A stretch of DNA of 64,000 nt from Aurelia coerulea (lineage: Eukaryota > Cnidaria > Scyphozoa > Semaeostomeae > Ulmaridae), in assembly GCA_039566865.1 (NCBI GenBank), contig CM076943.1, positions 19,626,501 to 19,690,500 of the forward strand. Reading direction: 5' to 3'. This document shows, piece after piece, positions 30,401 to 45,400 of the stretch (within the stretch, counting starts at the first letter, position 1; each line of letters starts with the position of its first letter). A program made the position numbers and the translations under genes. The notes beneath the pieces are model-generated. The model was not told where the DNA came from. It saw only the letters and a program-made list of their open reading frames with translations, and did not search any database.

Positions 30401-33400
30401 GAATTATAACTTTCAAAGAATAATTGAAGATTTAATAAGATAGAGTGGAAAAACTGAAAAAATAAACCTTGTAAGGTCAAAGAAACTACTTCACGCAATG
30501 ATAAACCGTGTTCTTTTAACAACAACGAAATCGAATACTGAAAGGTATAGAGTCCGTAGAGGTCACGTGACAATGAATGCAAATGAGAACAATAGACCTT
30601 TTAGCTATTCTATTAGAGCCTGGATTGAGCGTTATTTGCCCGTGGGGTACTTCATTGTGAACATGAGTCGACCTGAATCTGGACTTTGAGAAAAGGACCC
30701 ATTCGTATGACGGAATATTCAAAAATGTCGAGCCCATTGGCATGAATATCAGGAAATTTTGACCCATGTGTATGAATTTTCTCGATTTGAAACAAAGGAA
30801 AATTTCAGTTTTTTGGTGTGGATTATCATTATGGGGCCCATTGATAAGAAAAGTCTCAAAGAACTACCCATCTACCAGAATTTGTGGTTAAAACAGATCC
30901 ACATGTAGAGAATTTCAGATGAAAATCAAGTACCCCCCCCCCCCCGCTGGGGCTATTTGTGTACATTCTTATAGTGGCGTTAGAGCTTCTATCACTGTTG
31001 TGCACATTTGAACATTCTAGAAAGTGCAGCAAAATATCGTTGGATTTTGATTCTTTTCCGAATAGCTAAAAGGTCTATTGAAGAGTTCAGCATGAGTTAT
31101 CACAAATCTCACGTGACTACTAATTGCAGAGTGACTTTAGTATGAAAGCAAACTTACAACTGTGTAGTCCTCAAAACTGTGATCTGTTTCAAGAAACTCT
31201 TGAAGTTCAGTGGCCGATCTTCCATCCACCAGCATACTGTATTTGTCTGCACACAAAAAATAGAATTAAAGACAATGCGTTATTGGCGCGCCAAAATACT
31301 ATCCACTTCTGAGAGGCCATCAGAATCGTACCCTGAGGTTATTTTATAAAGACTGACGATTCTATCTATTCTAGCGATGATTCTAGTGATTCTATGAAAA
31401 TGCTTAGTCTGAACACAGCCCATATCGATCAAAAAATAATGACCGATATTTCAAAAGGAAAATACAATTCGAAGGTGTTGTGGCGCAGTGGTGTAATCCT
31501 CCGACATTGCAGCCAGAACAGCCAGGCGGACAGGGTTCGATACCCGGTAGGGCCCAACCACTTGAGCGTCATGACAAAGGGTCGCGGACTCGATTAGGCC
31601 TATTTTACTTCTGCGATCCCAGCGCTTGGCGCTAAAAACCGCAACTTCACCTTCACCTTCACAATAGGGAAACACTTGAAACACTTGGAAACGAATCAGT
31701 CAATGATGATAAAGTCTGACTGATCAATTAAGAACAGGATTGGTTATGATCAGTTGCACGAGCAATCATTTGACCCTTGGGCAGTCCTTTAGTGCTGCTT
31801 TTATCAATTCTGAAACCTTCGCTTTCAATTAATTCATTTAAACTTTTGCGTTGATAAGAAGTCACGTCCCCTATTTGTCCTTTCAAGTTCCTTCTTTTAT
31901 GAAATTTTGATGGGCACGTTACTGGATAACATAACGATAGCAAAGTAAACATCTCCGAAGTCCTTCAATCTTCACTTCCTACTTCGTGTGAAAGAATAAT
32001 AAATTCTTGGTCTAACTGCGCCAAAATTTGATCATAACCTTATCGATATTTATCAAGCTAATGTGAAACAAATTACAATTCCTTCCATTCTATATTTGTG
32101 AACTACAATCAACGTATGTACCATCTTTAGTACATGCTCGAAACGCCGCGTTTTTAACTTTTACTTAATTTTGGTACTGAAATTATTACCTATATCGTAT
32201 TGAACGATCTTTAGCCTACAGTATTTTGAAAACGTAAAAAGATTCCAGCAAAGCATAGGTTCCAAATCTTTAAAATGGCATAAAAAGGTGGGTGTAAAAT
32301 TCTGTGACCTTTTTCTTCAAGTTGAATGGCTTGAAAGAAACTTTGGCTACCAACCTATAACTCTACCATTGGATTTTTCAGAAATTTTGAATAATTTTCG
32401 AAATTACAGCGTATTTTATATTCTACCTAATTTGAGGATGTGACGTCATCAAATTTCTAAATCATAAACAAGAAGAGTGATCTACTTTTGCTTGATACTA
32501 AATTGTAGACATTCGCAAACTATGGTTTCCTTGGAAATTATTTCATGTTGCGTCAAACCATTCAGAAGTTACAATGGTTTAAGTTTTCTAAATTCTTGGA
32601 AAAAGAAAAAAAAACATTCTAAATTTGAAAATATTGAAGATTTCAGAAAGGTCCAACGGTATAATTATAGCGAAATAGCTAAAGCCTCGGTCAAACGTGC
32701 CGAACATTTCACCGAACAATCTTCAACATTGATGTTCTGAGAAAGTTCGGTTCGTTTGACCACCTTGTTCGGTGATCAAAATCTTGTTCGACAATGTTCG
32801 ATGTTGTTTGATGGAGTTATAAAACTTCACCGAACTTTTCCATTGTTCTCAATGTTCGGTGAAATGCTGTATGCGTTTGACCACCTGGCCAAACATTTCA
32901 TCGAACAATCTCATTCATTTTGCATCTACGCATGCGTACTATCAAGCTTTTGCACGTCAAAAAAGTCACCTTGTTCAAATCTTGCAAGGTGACGATTGAA
33001 TTTAGAATAATGGATGTGGAAACATTTTTAGAGGAAGGTGGAAGAAACGAAGCTGATGATGTGGACTTCAGTGAAGCGGTGGGAGAAGAATTTGTGCAGA
33101 TGATAAGCGAAAGTGTTGATGATACAGGCCTAGGCCAAGGCCAAGGCCAAGACGAGTCAGATGAAGATGATGATAATCACTTTCCTCACAACAATATTAT
33201 AAAATTTGGCGCGCTTTTAGTGTTGCCTCGCTCTGTCTACTGTACCCTTGCGATGGCGCAATTGGGCATGTCGAAATGTTTGATGAAATGTTCGGTGCAT
33301 TTGACCACCCTTCAATCGAACATTGAAGAGTTTTGGTTTTTGTCTTGTTTCAATGTTCGGTGAAATGTTCGGCACGTTTGCCCGAGGCTTAACGTTTCTT

Positions 33401-36400
33401 ATAAGTCATTCAGTTCAAAGAAATAGGTCATTGAATTTTACATCAGCCTTTCTAAAGATATGGAACATACGCTTGCCAGCAAGAGACTTACCAAACGATG
33501 CAAGATGTTTTCTTGGGCCTTCCAGGTATCCTGAGATTATTCCTTTTAAGAACGTGACAACCTTCTGAACAACAGGCGCGTCAATTTTCGCATCAATGTT
33601 GACAGAAACTGGTCCACCACTCAGCCATGACTACGATAGAAAGAAAGTTTGGCTGAATTATCAATTCAAACACAATCAAGCATTTTAATATCTAGGTTAT
33701 GTGAGTGAAATGATAATTATCTATATTTACAAACGCTAGAAGAAACAACAGAGAGAACACATTTTTGAAAAGTTCAAGTCTAAACATTGTTGTGATGCGT
33801 AAGTCATGAGTCACACATTCTGGCCCATTGAAAAGATGGAAAACTCCATCCAGTGGTTCTTTACACATAAGAGAAATTCGATTGAAAATATCCTTGCCAA
33901 AATCTACCCCATATCCTTTCCAAGTTTGTTATATAGCCATTCGTCAATTCAAGGCACGAGAGATCAACAAAATTTCTTATTATAGAATATAGCTACTCTC
34001 AAGTACCGAATAATCATCCCCCCCGCTTGTTAATTTTTGAAAAATTTTCCAACCCCCCCCCCACTTTTATTCCAACCCCCCCCCTTTTATTAATTCTTGA
34101 AAAATAGAAATAATAGTGAACATAATTTCTTAATAATTCCTGCTAAGCAAATGTACTTACTGTATTTATTATACTGTATTTATTAACTTTATTCTCCTTT
34201 GTTTGTCTGTATCAGTAACATAACTAAGTACAATGTATTAGTAGCATGACTAATATAAAAAAGATACGTGTTTTACTAAGAAAATGAAAAACGACTATTC
34301 TCAATTTTTTCAACCCCCCCCCCCCAATTGTTCCAACCCCCCGATTATTATTATATTGAACCGTTTCCAACCCCCCGATTATTCTCATCCCCCCCCCCCG
34401 TTTATTCGGTACTTGAGAGTATCTATACATACCTATGTATAAAGAATATGCCCAAAAAATATTCTGTATCTATCTACCCAAAACATATTCAAAGAAGCAA
34501 AACGTTTTATCAAAATTTTCAAAAATTAGGAAAGAAATATTGTCACCGAAATATTACTACAGAAATTTTCCTTGCAAAAGAATAAACAACATATTTCTAA
34601 CATTCTGTTCTTGGTGTACTCAACGTGACTTTCAAAGAATACACTTATTTTTTTATAAGAAACCGCTTATAAGAAACGGTACGCTCAATTTTTCGAAAGT
34701 TAAGAAACAACCCTAACCTGAATTGAAAAAGCTAAGAAACTTTTGTAATTTACAGTTTTAATTTTCCTATCGCACTCGAAATGTTTTGACACTGTACAGT
34801 TTATAGCAACTGTATGTTTGGACGTTATTTTGAGTGCGAATTATGCTATTTACTTGTTTTGAGATCTTACTAAGTAATCTGGGAGCCTTTTAGAAAAAAC
34901 AAAATTAACTCTACACTTCTAGCATTAAAGACAAATGACGGAGATATAAGGTGATTTAAATCAGGGGCCTGGGCAATCTAAATATAACCTATTGAATTCC
35001 AATGTATTTGATGATATCGAGAGATTAGCAAATCAATTAGACAAATGAAAGCACTAAGCCATCTTTTGTTCTATTTTTAAACTAGGCGCTACATATCCGT
35101 CATTTGTCTTTAAAAATATAAGAAACATGTAAGAAACTTTTTGGGAGCAAAATGACCCAAAAATTTAAGAAACTGCCTTCCATCTCCGGACCTTAGTTTC
35201 TTATAAAAAAAGAGTGTAATTACCTGAACGGACTGCACATTCTGTAGAGTTCCTGTTATGCTATTCACAACTGATAGAATAGAATCTTCCAGATCTTCAA
35301 GCATAGGGTAAAACTGAATGTTGTCATCGTCATCAAGAATCAACTCCATTTTGAATAATGGCAACCGAGTGGCATCTTTCTCGTCAAATAAAGAAGTGAA
35401 TTTTTTCAACGTTCGCAATATGATTTCTTTGAGCTGCGGAAAGAATTAATAATGTCTATTAGCTCATTCTTGAAAGTAAAGATATGCAGTGAAGTAAAAA
35501 CTCGCACAAAAATAACCTGTGATTTTCAGTAACAGGCTGAAATGGCCCTTAAACATTTATATAGTGGTTCTTATATACCGGGTGAGTCAATAAAGGCCCA
35601 GCCTTTGAGAGGCTGAATATATAAGCAATGAGATTTCGCAATATTTGATCGAATAGCTAACATGTTTAATTAATTTTAGAATTTCTTCTGGCTGCAATCG
35701 GTCACTCTGTTCAGATTTTACAAGTGATTTTTTTACAAAAAGTCCCTTTGACAAACCTTACAAAACGTGCTAAAATCGTGAGCAAGTTTCCCTTGTATGT
35801 TTACCTGAGAGCAATGACTTGAGCACGCTTTAACACGTGCGTTCCTCTTGGGGGAATGAAAAAGTCTTCCCCTAGCATGAATAACTTATTCAGAGGGATT
35901 TCATTCTCCCAAAAGGATAAAACACTTGAATGCATGTATGTGTTATAATTGCAAAGAAGGAAAACAAGAGGAAAATTTGCTCGAAATTTTCATTCGTTTT
36001 TGCAGGTTTTCGAAAGGGGCTTTCTGCAGAAAATCTTCCATATCGACGAGACGGAATGGCCGATAAAAGCAGGGTAAATTACTGAACTTAATTTAACATG
36101 GTAGGAATAAAACAAGACAGTTTTTAGTGTTATTGCTTTGATATTCAGGGAGCAGCATTTTTTCAAACGCCGGGCCTTTTTATTTACTAAAAATCGCCAA
36201 AAATCAGCCTGGAGGTACTTAATCCACATTTTCTTTCATGCGGGTTTTTACTGCACACCATAGAGTAATTAAGTCCGCTTAGTCGAGCAGAAATTTCAGC
36301 TCCCATCACAGTCAATCCTCAGAAAACTTCGCTTTTTAATTACACGACAAAAGCTTTCAAACAGTCGGCAATTTAGAATTCAACGATCTATCATGAGATG

Positions 36401-39400
36401 AAACTTAGGGTCTGTTTACATGGGAGTTTTCTCCCCGGGCTGAAACTTCAGCCCATTTATCCGAGGCGAAGATATTTTGCCATTACATGGACGCAAGTCA
36501 TTGAAAACAATGAAACACACTAATTAGCGGATTAACGTTTCATCGCGGCTAGAACAAGGGGGGGGGGGGTTTCAGCTCGGGGCAAAACTTTTTCCATGTA
36601 ATGGCAAACTGACATTTACAAGAATTTGACCACAAAGGAGGGACGAGACTTTATCTCCGCCAAACGGACTGAAAACTCCAATGTAAACAGGCCTTGCACA
36701 TTTAAATAAATTTCAATACAAAAGATTTAATGCAATTGTTTCCAGTGCGATCACAAGTGTCCATGTGATTGCAATGTATCTTCTAACTGAGATGAAATTT
36801 GTGTCGAACAGAACAGAAGAGCCCACGATTTCATTCATGTAATACCTAACAAGCAAATGACCTATACTGAACGTAACCCATGCTTTGAAGGTTATTATGT
36901 GGCTTGCAAATTAGAACAAGATGAAGATCTTCGTTATATCTATCAGTATGGGTACGATTAATCAATGAAGATTTAGTGGAAAAAGCAAAAAATAGCGCCT
37001 GTTGGAAAAGACTAAAGTTTTCCACAGGGTGCAAAAACTTACCTGGTTAGAAATGAGAGTAGAAACACTGTTGTGAAATGAATCTTGTTGATCATCTTTC
37101 AAATGTTTGAAAGACTCTGTGTCCACGAATATGTTCACAATTTCTGGATACCAACTGTAGTGGGAAATGAATGTTTCACAATCAAACTTTAGTATTTACC
37201 AAATAATGCCAGAGAAAATAGAAGTAAATAAGGAAGATTTGACCATTCTTTCTCCTCCTATGAGATTCGTTTTCCATTTCTCATGCTGAGATACTGTACC
37301 TTTTCGTTTATTCAAAAGGGCATGCTCTCAATCAAACCCACATTACACTGTGAGATGGTTGCAGAATTATTAACTCTGGATAAGAAATCACCTGAGGAAT
37401 TTCTGATTGGTAAATTTTCTATCATCAATATATTTTGACTACTTAACTATTTTAATTAAAAATGAACAGTTCACCTCAGAGATTAATCTTTGTACTCTGT
37501 TCTAACAGACATAGAATCTCCATATGTTTTCGGATTGCCGAGATATAAAAATGGATTGTCAACGAGTATGCTACGTGATCTCTTGCCCGAAGATTTTTTA
37601 TATGATATATTCCAAATAAAGTTTTACAATACACATTACGAGCTACAGTAATAACAAAATTACTCTACAATACTACTAGGACGACCAACCCCAGGGAGCA
37701 AAAGGCTGTGTCAACCCCGAGGCCATTAAATAAAGATATTAAATTACTATAACTGCTTTAACTACCTTAACAACGCGACAATTCCTACAAACAAGTTACA
37801 AAATCGGGTGGCTTATGAAGGGATGGGTAAGTGACTACAGAAATTCACTCGAATCGACCAGTTTCATGGGTAAAATGTAGCGTAAGCTCAAGAATATGTC
37901 TATTCAGTGAAATGTGAAAATATTTATCGCCATGCAATAAAGGTTGTAATAGAGCTTCATTTGCAAGATTTACATTCCCAAGGATCAACGTGCTTCTAGA
38001 TAAAAATTTCCCTTGTATAATTTAGCAAATGAAAGAGGAACTTATCAATTCAAAATACGATTTTTGATGCACAAAGCATATGGATTATTTGATTACGTAT
38101 TTCTTATGAAGCCCCTGCAAGCTGATAAAATGAAAATCTGCAAGATGCAATGATGCTCAGGGTCGCACTGCAGTACATACCTGTGCATCAGCTTTTCTTC
38201 GATCTTCTCGCAAGCCAGTTGAGAATTGTTCTTCAGATGTTCACATTCTATTGGTCCTTGTTTCCTAACAATTAAAAAGAGAGCGCAAATTAGTGATTGC
38301 AAATGTGGTAGGTTTAGTAGCATCCCGCCTCTGTGGTCTACCGGGTGAGTCAGAAAAAAGGATCCCCGCTTGGAAGGCCAATGCTCCGTGAATATCAAAG
38401 CAATAATATTGAAAATGTCTTGTTTTGTTGCCAATATGTTCAATCAGGTTCAGTAATTTACACGGCCTTAATCGGCCATTCCTTCCCGTGGATATGGGTG
38501 ATTTTCTGCAGAAAGCCCCTTCAAAAAACCTGCAAAAACGAATGAAAACAATGAGCACATTCTCCTTCCTAAAATTGATGACACTCACATAAATTCATGT
38601 ATTTTGTCCTCTTGGTAGAATGGAATCCCCCTGAATAGGTCATCGATACCAGGGGGAGGACTTGTTCATCCTCCCAAGAGGATAGCACGTGCTAAAGCGT
38701 TCACAAGTCATTGCTGTAAGGCATTGTAAGGCAGAAATGTTAGGGAAATCTGTTCATGATTTTGGGCACGTTTTGAAGGTATTTTGAAGAGGCTTTCTGG
38801 AGGAAATCGCTCATGATTTCAGAATGGAGTGGCCGATTTCAGTCAGGTAAATTCTATAGTAGATTTGAACATTTCTACCATAAAACTAAATATTTGCCGA
38901 TATCATTGTCTTGATATCCAGGGAGCCGTGACCTTTCAAACGGGGATTCTTTTTTCTGACTCACCCGGTACATTAAGTGTAACAATTTTCGGCGTGACAA
39001 ACTTTCAGACAAAGACTTGTCCAAAAATTTATTTGTTCGCAATAAAGAGTTATCTGAAAATCTGTCACACCGAACATGTTTGCAAAGATATGGGCATGCG
39101 CAGTGTGAATTGAATGCCAACAATAGGAACCAAGACAAGAAATCTGAAATCGAATCTCCACGTCACGAAAGATTATAGTAAACATACAAAGCTTTTGAAA
39201 AAAAAAATGTTTCCAATCCAATGATATTGTCATTAGTTAGAACATATGGTCAGAACAAATAACAACAACGTCCTCTTCATCGTCTATCACAATTGACATG
39301 CTCTCAGTATTGCTAGTGAAATTCGAAAAGGATTCATATCAAAATGGCCAAAATTGATGATGATATCAAAAACGACATAGAACAAGAAGACCCATTTGCA

Positions 39401-42400
39401 GATTTAAAGTGCCTATGACACCAACTACGATTTCAGGGTCTATGTATAGCACGTACAGGGTGCGCCAAAATAAACTATGCACGTTTGACAATCCACAATA
39501 AATCGTACACTGGACCGATTTTGAAGATTCATGACTTAATCTTTAGCAGAAAGCCTGAATTGGATACTGGGATTTTTACGAATTTTTTCGTTTTCAGTTT
39601 TTAGAGCTAGACGCGAGTTTCTTAAAATTTTCGTTCTCGACAACACTGAAAACGATCAAAAAAGTCGATCAAATTTTCAAAAGAATCGACATGAATGGAC
39701 AAAGAGAAAATTTTTTCGTGGTGATTTGGGATCTACAAATCGATTAATCAATACAATTAATTGATACAATAATCGACTATGCTACCCAGTAAATGAAAGA
39801 GACTCGTTACCATATTTGTTAGTCCTTGTTTTTAGAAGGTTGGAGGAGACCGTTTATTCTTAAATTATATCTACTGAAGAACTCCCACAGGAAGGAGGGG
39901 TTTCCAGAAGTGATACATTTATGTACCTCAAGATTGCAAATTCTTCACATGTACTATGCACATACTAACCGGTTTTGTGTTGTACAGAAAAATATAAAGC
40001 CCGAGGTCTTAAAAGTACAGACCAAGCTTGCGAGGTCTGTGCAATAAGACCGAGGGCTTTATATTTTCCTGTACAACTACAAAACCGGTTAGTATGAGTT
40101 TTATTACCTGATAGCTTCTAATTTTGACTTAAACCATTTAGTCAAACTCATTTTGTTACTGTTATGTCGTTTGAGTTCATTGTAAATCTCACCGGCCTAA
40201 ATTAGTTGCTGTGGTGACAAAAACGCGTCCTTGTATCGTATTATACAAGGCTACGGGAAAACCGCGGGAAATGTGCGATTAGCCAATGGGATTGGCGGGA
40301 TTCTTGTATTGCCTCGTTTTTGAAACGTCAAGTCAGGTAATAATGTGACTTCACTTCAAAACTGCTGGAGTAAATCATTTAGCAGCACTAATGAGAGCAG
40401 CACGACAATAACTAATGAGATCTCGCTTGGGTAAAATTTGCACAAAGCTCTAAACTAACCTGATATCAGACAAATCAACGAGCAGCAATTTTGAATAATT
40501 CCTGTTGTTGCATATCTTCAAAATGGTTTGATGTGATGGATGCAGAATGTGTAGATTGCGACGCATGAGTGCTCTAGCAGCAAGGAAACTGTCCCTCCAG
40601 GTACTCGAGAAGTCCAGACCACTGTTTGAAAAACGAGCGATATTATCAAGAATTTTAAAAGTCACAGGACATCATAGGTTCTGTTGAAATAAACGATGAT
40701 ACAAATATTCTCTCAGGTGCAAAACAGATTTACCCTATTAATCATAACTATTTTCCTACCCCCAGGCCTCGTCACGACCCTCCGCTAATAAACTTCATGG
40801 AGAATGTGAACAAACATTCTTCCTAACTCAGGCGAAATTGATTAAAAGCTGCTGAAAGAAATGGTACAATTGGTTTGAAATAGTTACACCCTCACTAATC
40901 AAGACCTCCTGCTTAGTACCGGGTGCGCCAAAATAAACTATGCACGTTTGGCAGGCGACAATAAATCGTACACTGGGCCGATTTTGAAGATTTATGACTT
41001 ATTCGTTAGCAGAAAGCCCGAATTAGATACTGGGATTTTTCGCAAATTTTTTCATTTTCAGTTTTTAGAGCTAGAAGCGAGTTTCCTAAGATTTTAGTTT
41101 TCGAAAACACCGAAAACGATAAAAAACATCGAACAAATTTTCTAAAGAATCGACCTGAATGGACAAAGAGGGAACTTTTTCCTGGTGATTTGCGATCTAT
41201 AAATCGACCAATTGTAATCTGCTGTACGAGAGCTCGTACTGAACCCCCAAATCCCCCTGAAAACGTTTTCTCTTTGTTTATTCATGTTATGGATCTTTTT
41301 TTTTTAATTTGATCGACGTTTTTATCGTTTTTAATATTTTCGAAAACGAACATTTAAGAAACTCGCTTCGAGCTCTAAAAACTTAAAACGGAACAATTTG
41401 CAAAAAGTCCTAGAATCTAATTCAGGCTTTCTGCTAAATATTAAGTCATAAATCTTCAAAATCGGTCAAGTGTTCAATTTATTGTGGCCTGCCAAACGTG
41501 CATAGTTTATATTGGCGCACCCGGTAGATTTTCAAACCACCCCCCCCCCCCCATTATTAAGACCCCCTTCTATTTGGCACCTGAAAGTACTGTCACAATG
41601 TCTAAAACCACTGCGTTACTGAAAACCTAAGCACCTATCAATTTGGTATCAAAAGCGAAGCAAAAGCTCTATGTCCTAGTTTCAGGACAAGAGTGCTTTA
41701 AAACAATTCTACACCATAAAAGGGTAGGAAGTGAAGTTAATAATAATAATACCTTATTTAATGTTAGTTTTACGATAGTGTGAGCACTAATATACACTAA
41801 CATGAAGCAATTTTAGAGATTGCATTATGGAACTTATTGACTGCAAGCGTTGCAGGCGCATTGATTGTTGAAAAACCAATCTTTTATGAGAATTTTGAAT
41901 TGATATGCATTTTTGGATGACTTTATTTCATTTGGAAGAGAATTTCAAACCTTTGGACCCAAAAAGCTAATCGATTTTATGCCATAATTTGTACTTTTGA
42001 CTTTAGGAACAACTAGAATGTCATTTCTTCGAAGATTATAGCTGGTTGATTTTGGGAGAAAATAATGTTTCATAAATGCTGGATTTAAGTTGTGCAAAGT
42101 TTTGTAAATTTCAAGTGCCAATAGTCTAATAGAATGAATATGAATTGTAGTAGATTCGGCCTTGATTAGGAGATTGCTATATGATAATGCATAATCTGAG
42201 AGTGCTAATCGTAGGGCCCTCTCGTTGACTTTCTCGATTTTCTTTTGGCTTGAATTACTGCAAAATAACCAGATAAGGGGACAGTAATTGAAGTGACAAA
42301 GAATGAAAGAATTTACGATTACTTGTCTCTCTTTGTTACCCATGAATCTAGCTTAGCACGCAAAAATGTGCATGTAGCACAAGGGATCTAACACGATCAT

Positions 42401-45400
42401 TAGCGATAGTGGCACCTGAAAGTACTGTCACAATGTCTAAAACCACTGCGTTACTGAAAACCTAAGCACCTATCTATTTGGAATCAAAAGCAAAGCAAAA
42501 GCTCTATGTCCTAGTTTCAGGACGAACATATTGAAATGATTCTTCTCTCTTTCTTCTCTCTTCGTTCTTTCGATATCTCCTCCGCAGTACCAAACAATAT
42601 TTCCTTCGCAGATACATATTATCCAGCGCTTCTCCATAGAAGCACCCCAGCAGTGTCCAACTACCCATGATCTAACACGATTATTAGCGATAGTCATTGG
42701 CAAACGTAAACATGATAACAATCAATCAATCATGAAAAATGAATGTAATCACTGGAGTAGCAAAGGCGTTTGTCGAACTCTCCTCTTTTATTATGATAAA
42801 ATATTAAGATTTTGATGCTTCAAGTATCTCTTTGAGAATTAAAACTATGTTTCTTAGGCTGTTGGACATTTAACATGCCACCATGTTGTTGCGAAGAAGA
42901 GTCTTATTAGATCTGTTAAAGTGAAATGATGCAAAAGAAACATTGAATTATTGATAGAAATTTATATTTTGTTGAAATCGGTCATCTCTTTCGGGGATAT
43001 TTTAATAATATTCTGTGACACACGATTATGCTAATCACTCGCAGTTATGGAACGTAAAGACCGACTTCAGCGAAATAAATTTTCATATCAAAGTAAATTT
43101 CATCAATAAAACTTCTATTTTACTCAACCGGTATAATAAGGTGAATAACTTACAGCTCATCATCAGGCATATCTTCATCAAGTTCGACACCTTTGACTTT
43201 TGGCTTCACAAGTGTGTACTGGACTGTAACAGAGAAGAAAATTCAATGAACTATCTGCGATCCAAAAGGCCTGAAAATTTCCAGTAGCCTATTGTCCTTG
43301 ATGCATTTTATGAAGGGAAGTAAAATTATTCAAAGTTTTGAGACCACTACTTTCTTAATCGAACTTTACGCAATGTGATTAAAACTATCAAGACGAGGCT
43401 GGATGGGGCTTCATCCCGTAGGAATCAGCAAAACATTCGGAGCCCATGCTGCCTTTGATACAGCTCCTTTATCATGTAGGATTCAAAGTTTCAAATGAAA
43501 TAGCAATTTCGTACAATAATATAATTCAAAATATGAGGATGAAGGACTAACCCATAGCTTTTCTCATGCTTTTGTCGTAATCTGTCATCAGTTCTTCATA
43601 AAGTTCTTTGATGTAAGGCTGCATTTCTGGTGCCTTGACCAAATCTTCTGGTACCATTGACAATATTTCACTCCACCATTCCCCAGGCATTGGTGACACA
43701 GGGCCTTCACTAACGCATTTCTTTAGAAACTGATAATTCAGCTAAAATAAGGAATAAGAAAAGCATCACTAATAAACAAATTTTAAACCACAGAAACTAC
43801 GAAATTACGGTTTCTCTGAAAAATGAACAGACTCACTGTATGCTGACCAAATGAAGGATTTGTTGGGTACTGTATCATTTTTTAAAAGAATGCTGACCAA
43901 ATGAAGGATTTGTTGGGTACTGTATCATTTTTTAAAAGAATGCGCAATTCTAAATTAGGTTTGTCTATAAACAGGACAAATAAAACAGTCAGACACAGCA
44001 TTGTTTCTTTGGTGATCTATTATTCACGGAGCATGTGCAACCTCAATTTGAATGAGATATTTTAGATTTTGTTGCTCTTTGCTAATGCAAGCTTTTCACC
44101 TTCAAAAATCCTTTAAAATTAGCTCACTTTGTTGGGAAGCCAACACTATCAACAAATTTGAGAATTACTAAACACCATCTTTTTTGAGTTGGATGTTTGA
44201 TATAAAATGTGTTGAAATAAACACATCAATAACCAATAGGCTGATTGGCTGGCAAATGAAATTGGATGATTTTCTAAGATGGCTTTCAAAAGGATCCTTC
44301 AGAATAATCCACAAAATGAGGTTTTCAACTCTCCCTGTCGCATTTAATTCATTCCCAAATGATAGGATAGGGCACACACAAGTGTGAATCTTTTTAACTT
44401 TGTTGTTACAGTTTACCAACCATGAAGGACTAGATATGAGAAGAGATTGCGTTGGCACTTGTAAAGAGATCACCATCATGAAATATATTACCAGCCAACA
44501 CACTCAATTATCTTTAGAATTTTTCCTGGCTAAAATTGGGAGCACAAATAAATTTCCCTAATATTTCTATGACCTGAACACACTTTAGCACATGCTATCC
44601 TTTTGGGCGGATGAATAGTCTCGCCCTTGGTCTGAAAATCTATGCAGGGGAGTCCATTCTCTCAAGGGACAAAAGATACACAAACACATGCAAGTGTCAT
44701 TATTGTTAGGAAGGAAAACCAAGGAAATTTTCTCGTTATTATCACTTGTTTTTGCAGGTTTTGAAAGGGCCGTTCTGCAGATAATCTCTCATATCCACAA
44801 GAAGGAATAAAGTGGGGGTAAATAACTGTGTGTAATTGAACATATGGGCAATGAAACGAGACAATTTCCAACACAGAATAATTGCTTTGAAATTCAGGGA
44901 GCAATATATTTTTTCGAATGCAAGGCATTTTATTACTCGCCTGTAATAGAAATGTGCAATGTCAAGGATGTATCAATTCCCATCTATTAATGCTACAAAA
45001 GGAGATTATATTGCAAAAATGAAAGAGGACTTACTCTAATTCTTCTCTCTCTGGACATCATCTAATTTAAACAGAAAGAAACATAAATATGTACCTGTAA
45101 AAAAATACAAGGCTAAACTTGGCCTTGTACAGGCCAAGTTTTAGCCTTGTAGAGGGGATTATGACCTTGTTATGACCTTGTACTAACCTTGGAAGAACAT
45201 TACAAGGCTATCAGTAAGATTCCAAGCTGCAACCAGTCTAACACAAGGTTTCCACAAGGCTTCTACAAGGCTAATTAGCATTTTTCAAGCCATTTACAAG
45301 GTTACAGCAAGGCTATTCCAGGCTATAACAAGGTTACAAGGCCATAACTACAAGGCTTGTACATGGCTATTACATGGCCTTGTATTTTCGTACAGGTAGC

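Noticed and set aside
31540..31560. ACCCGGTA as a TACCGGGTG-type transposon end
   Set aside because: It is part of the SINE B-box region and has no inverted partner.
32920..33363. 147-codon frame as a host gene
   Set aside because: It lies wholly inside the Harbinger-like element and ends in its terminal repeat.
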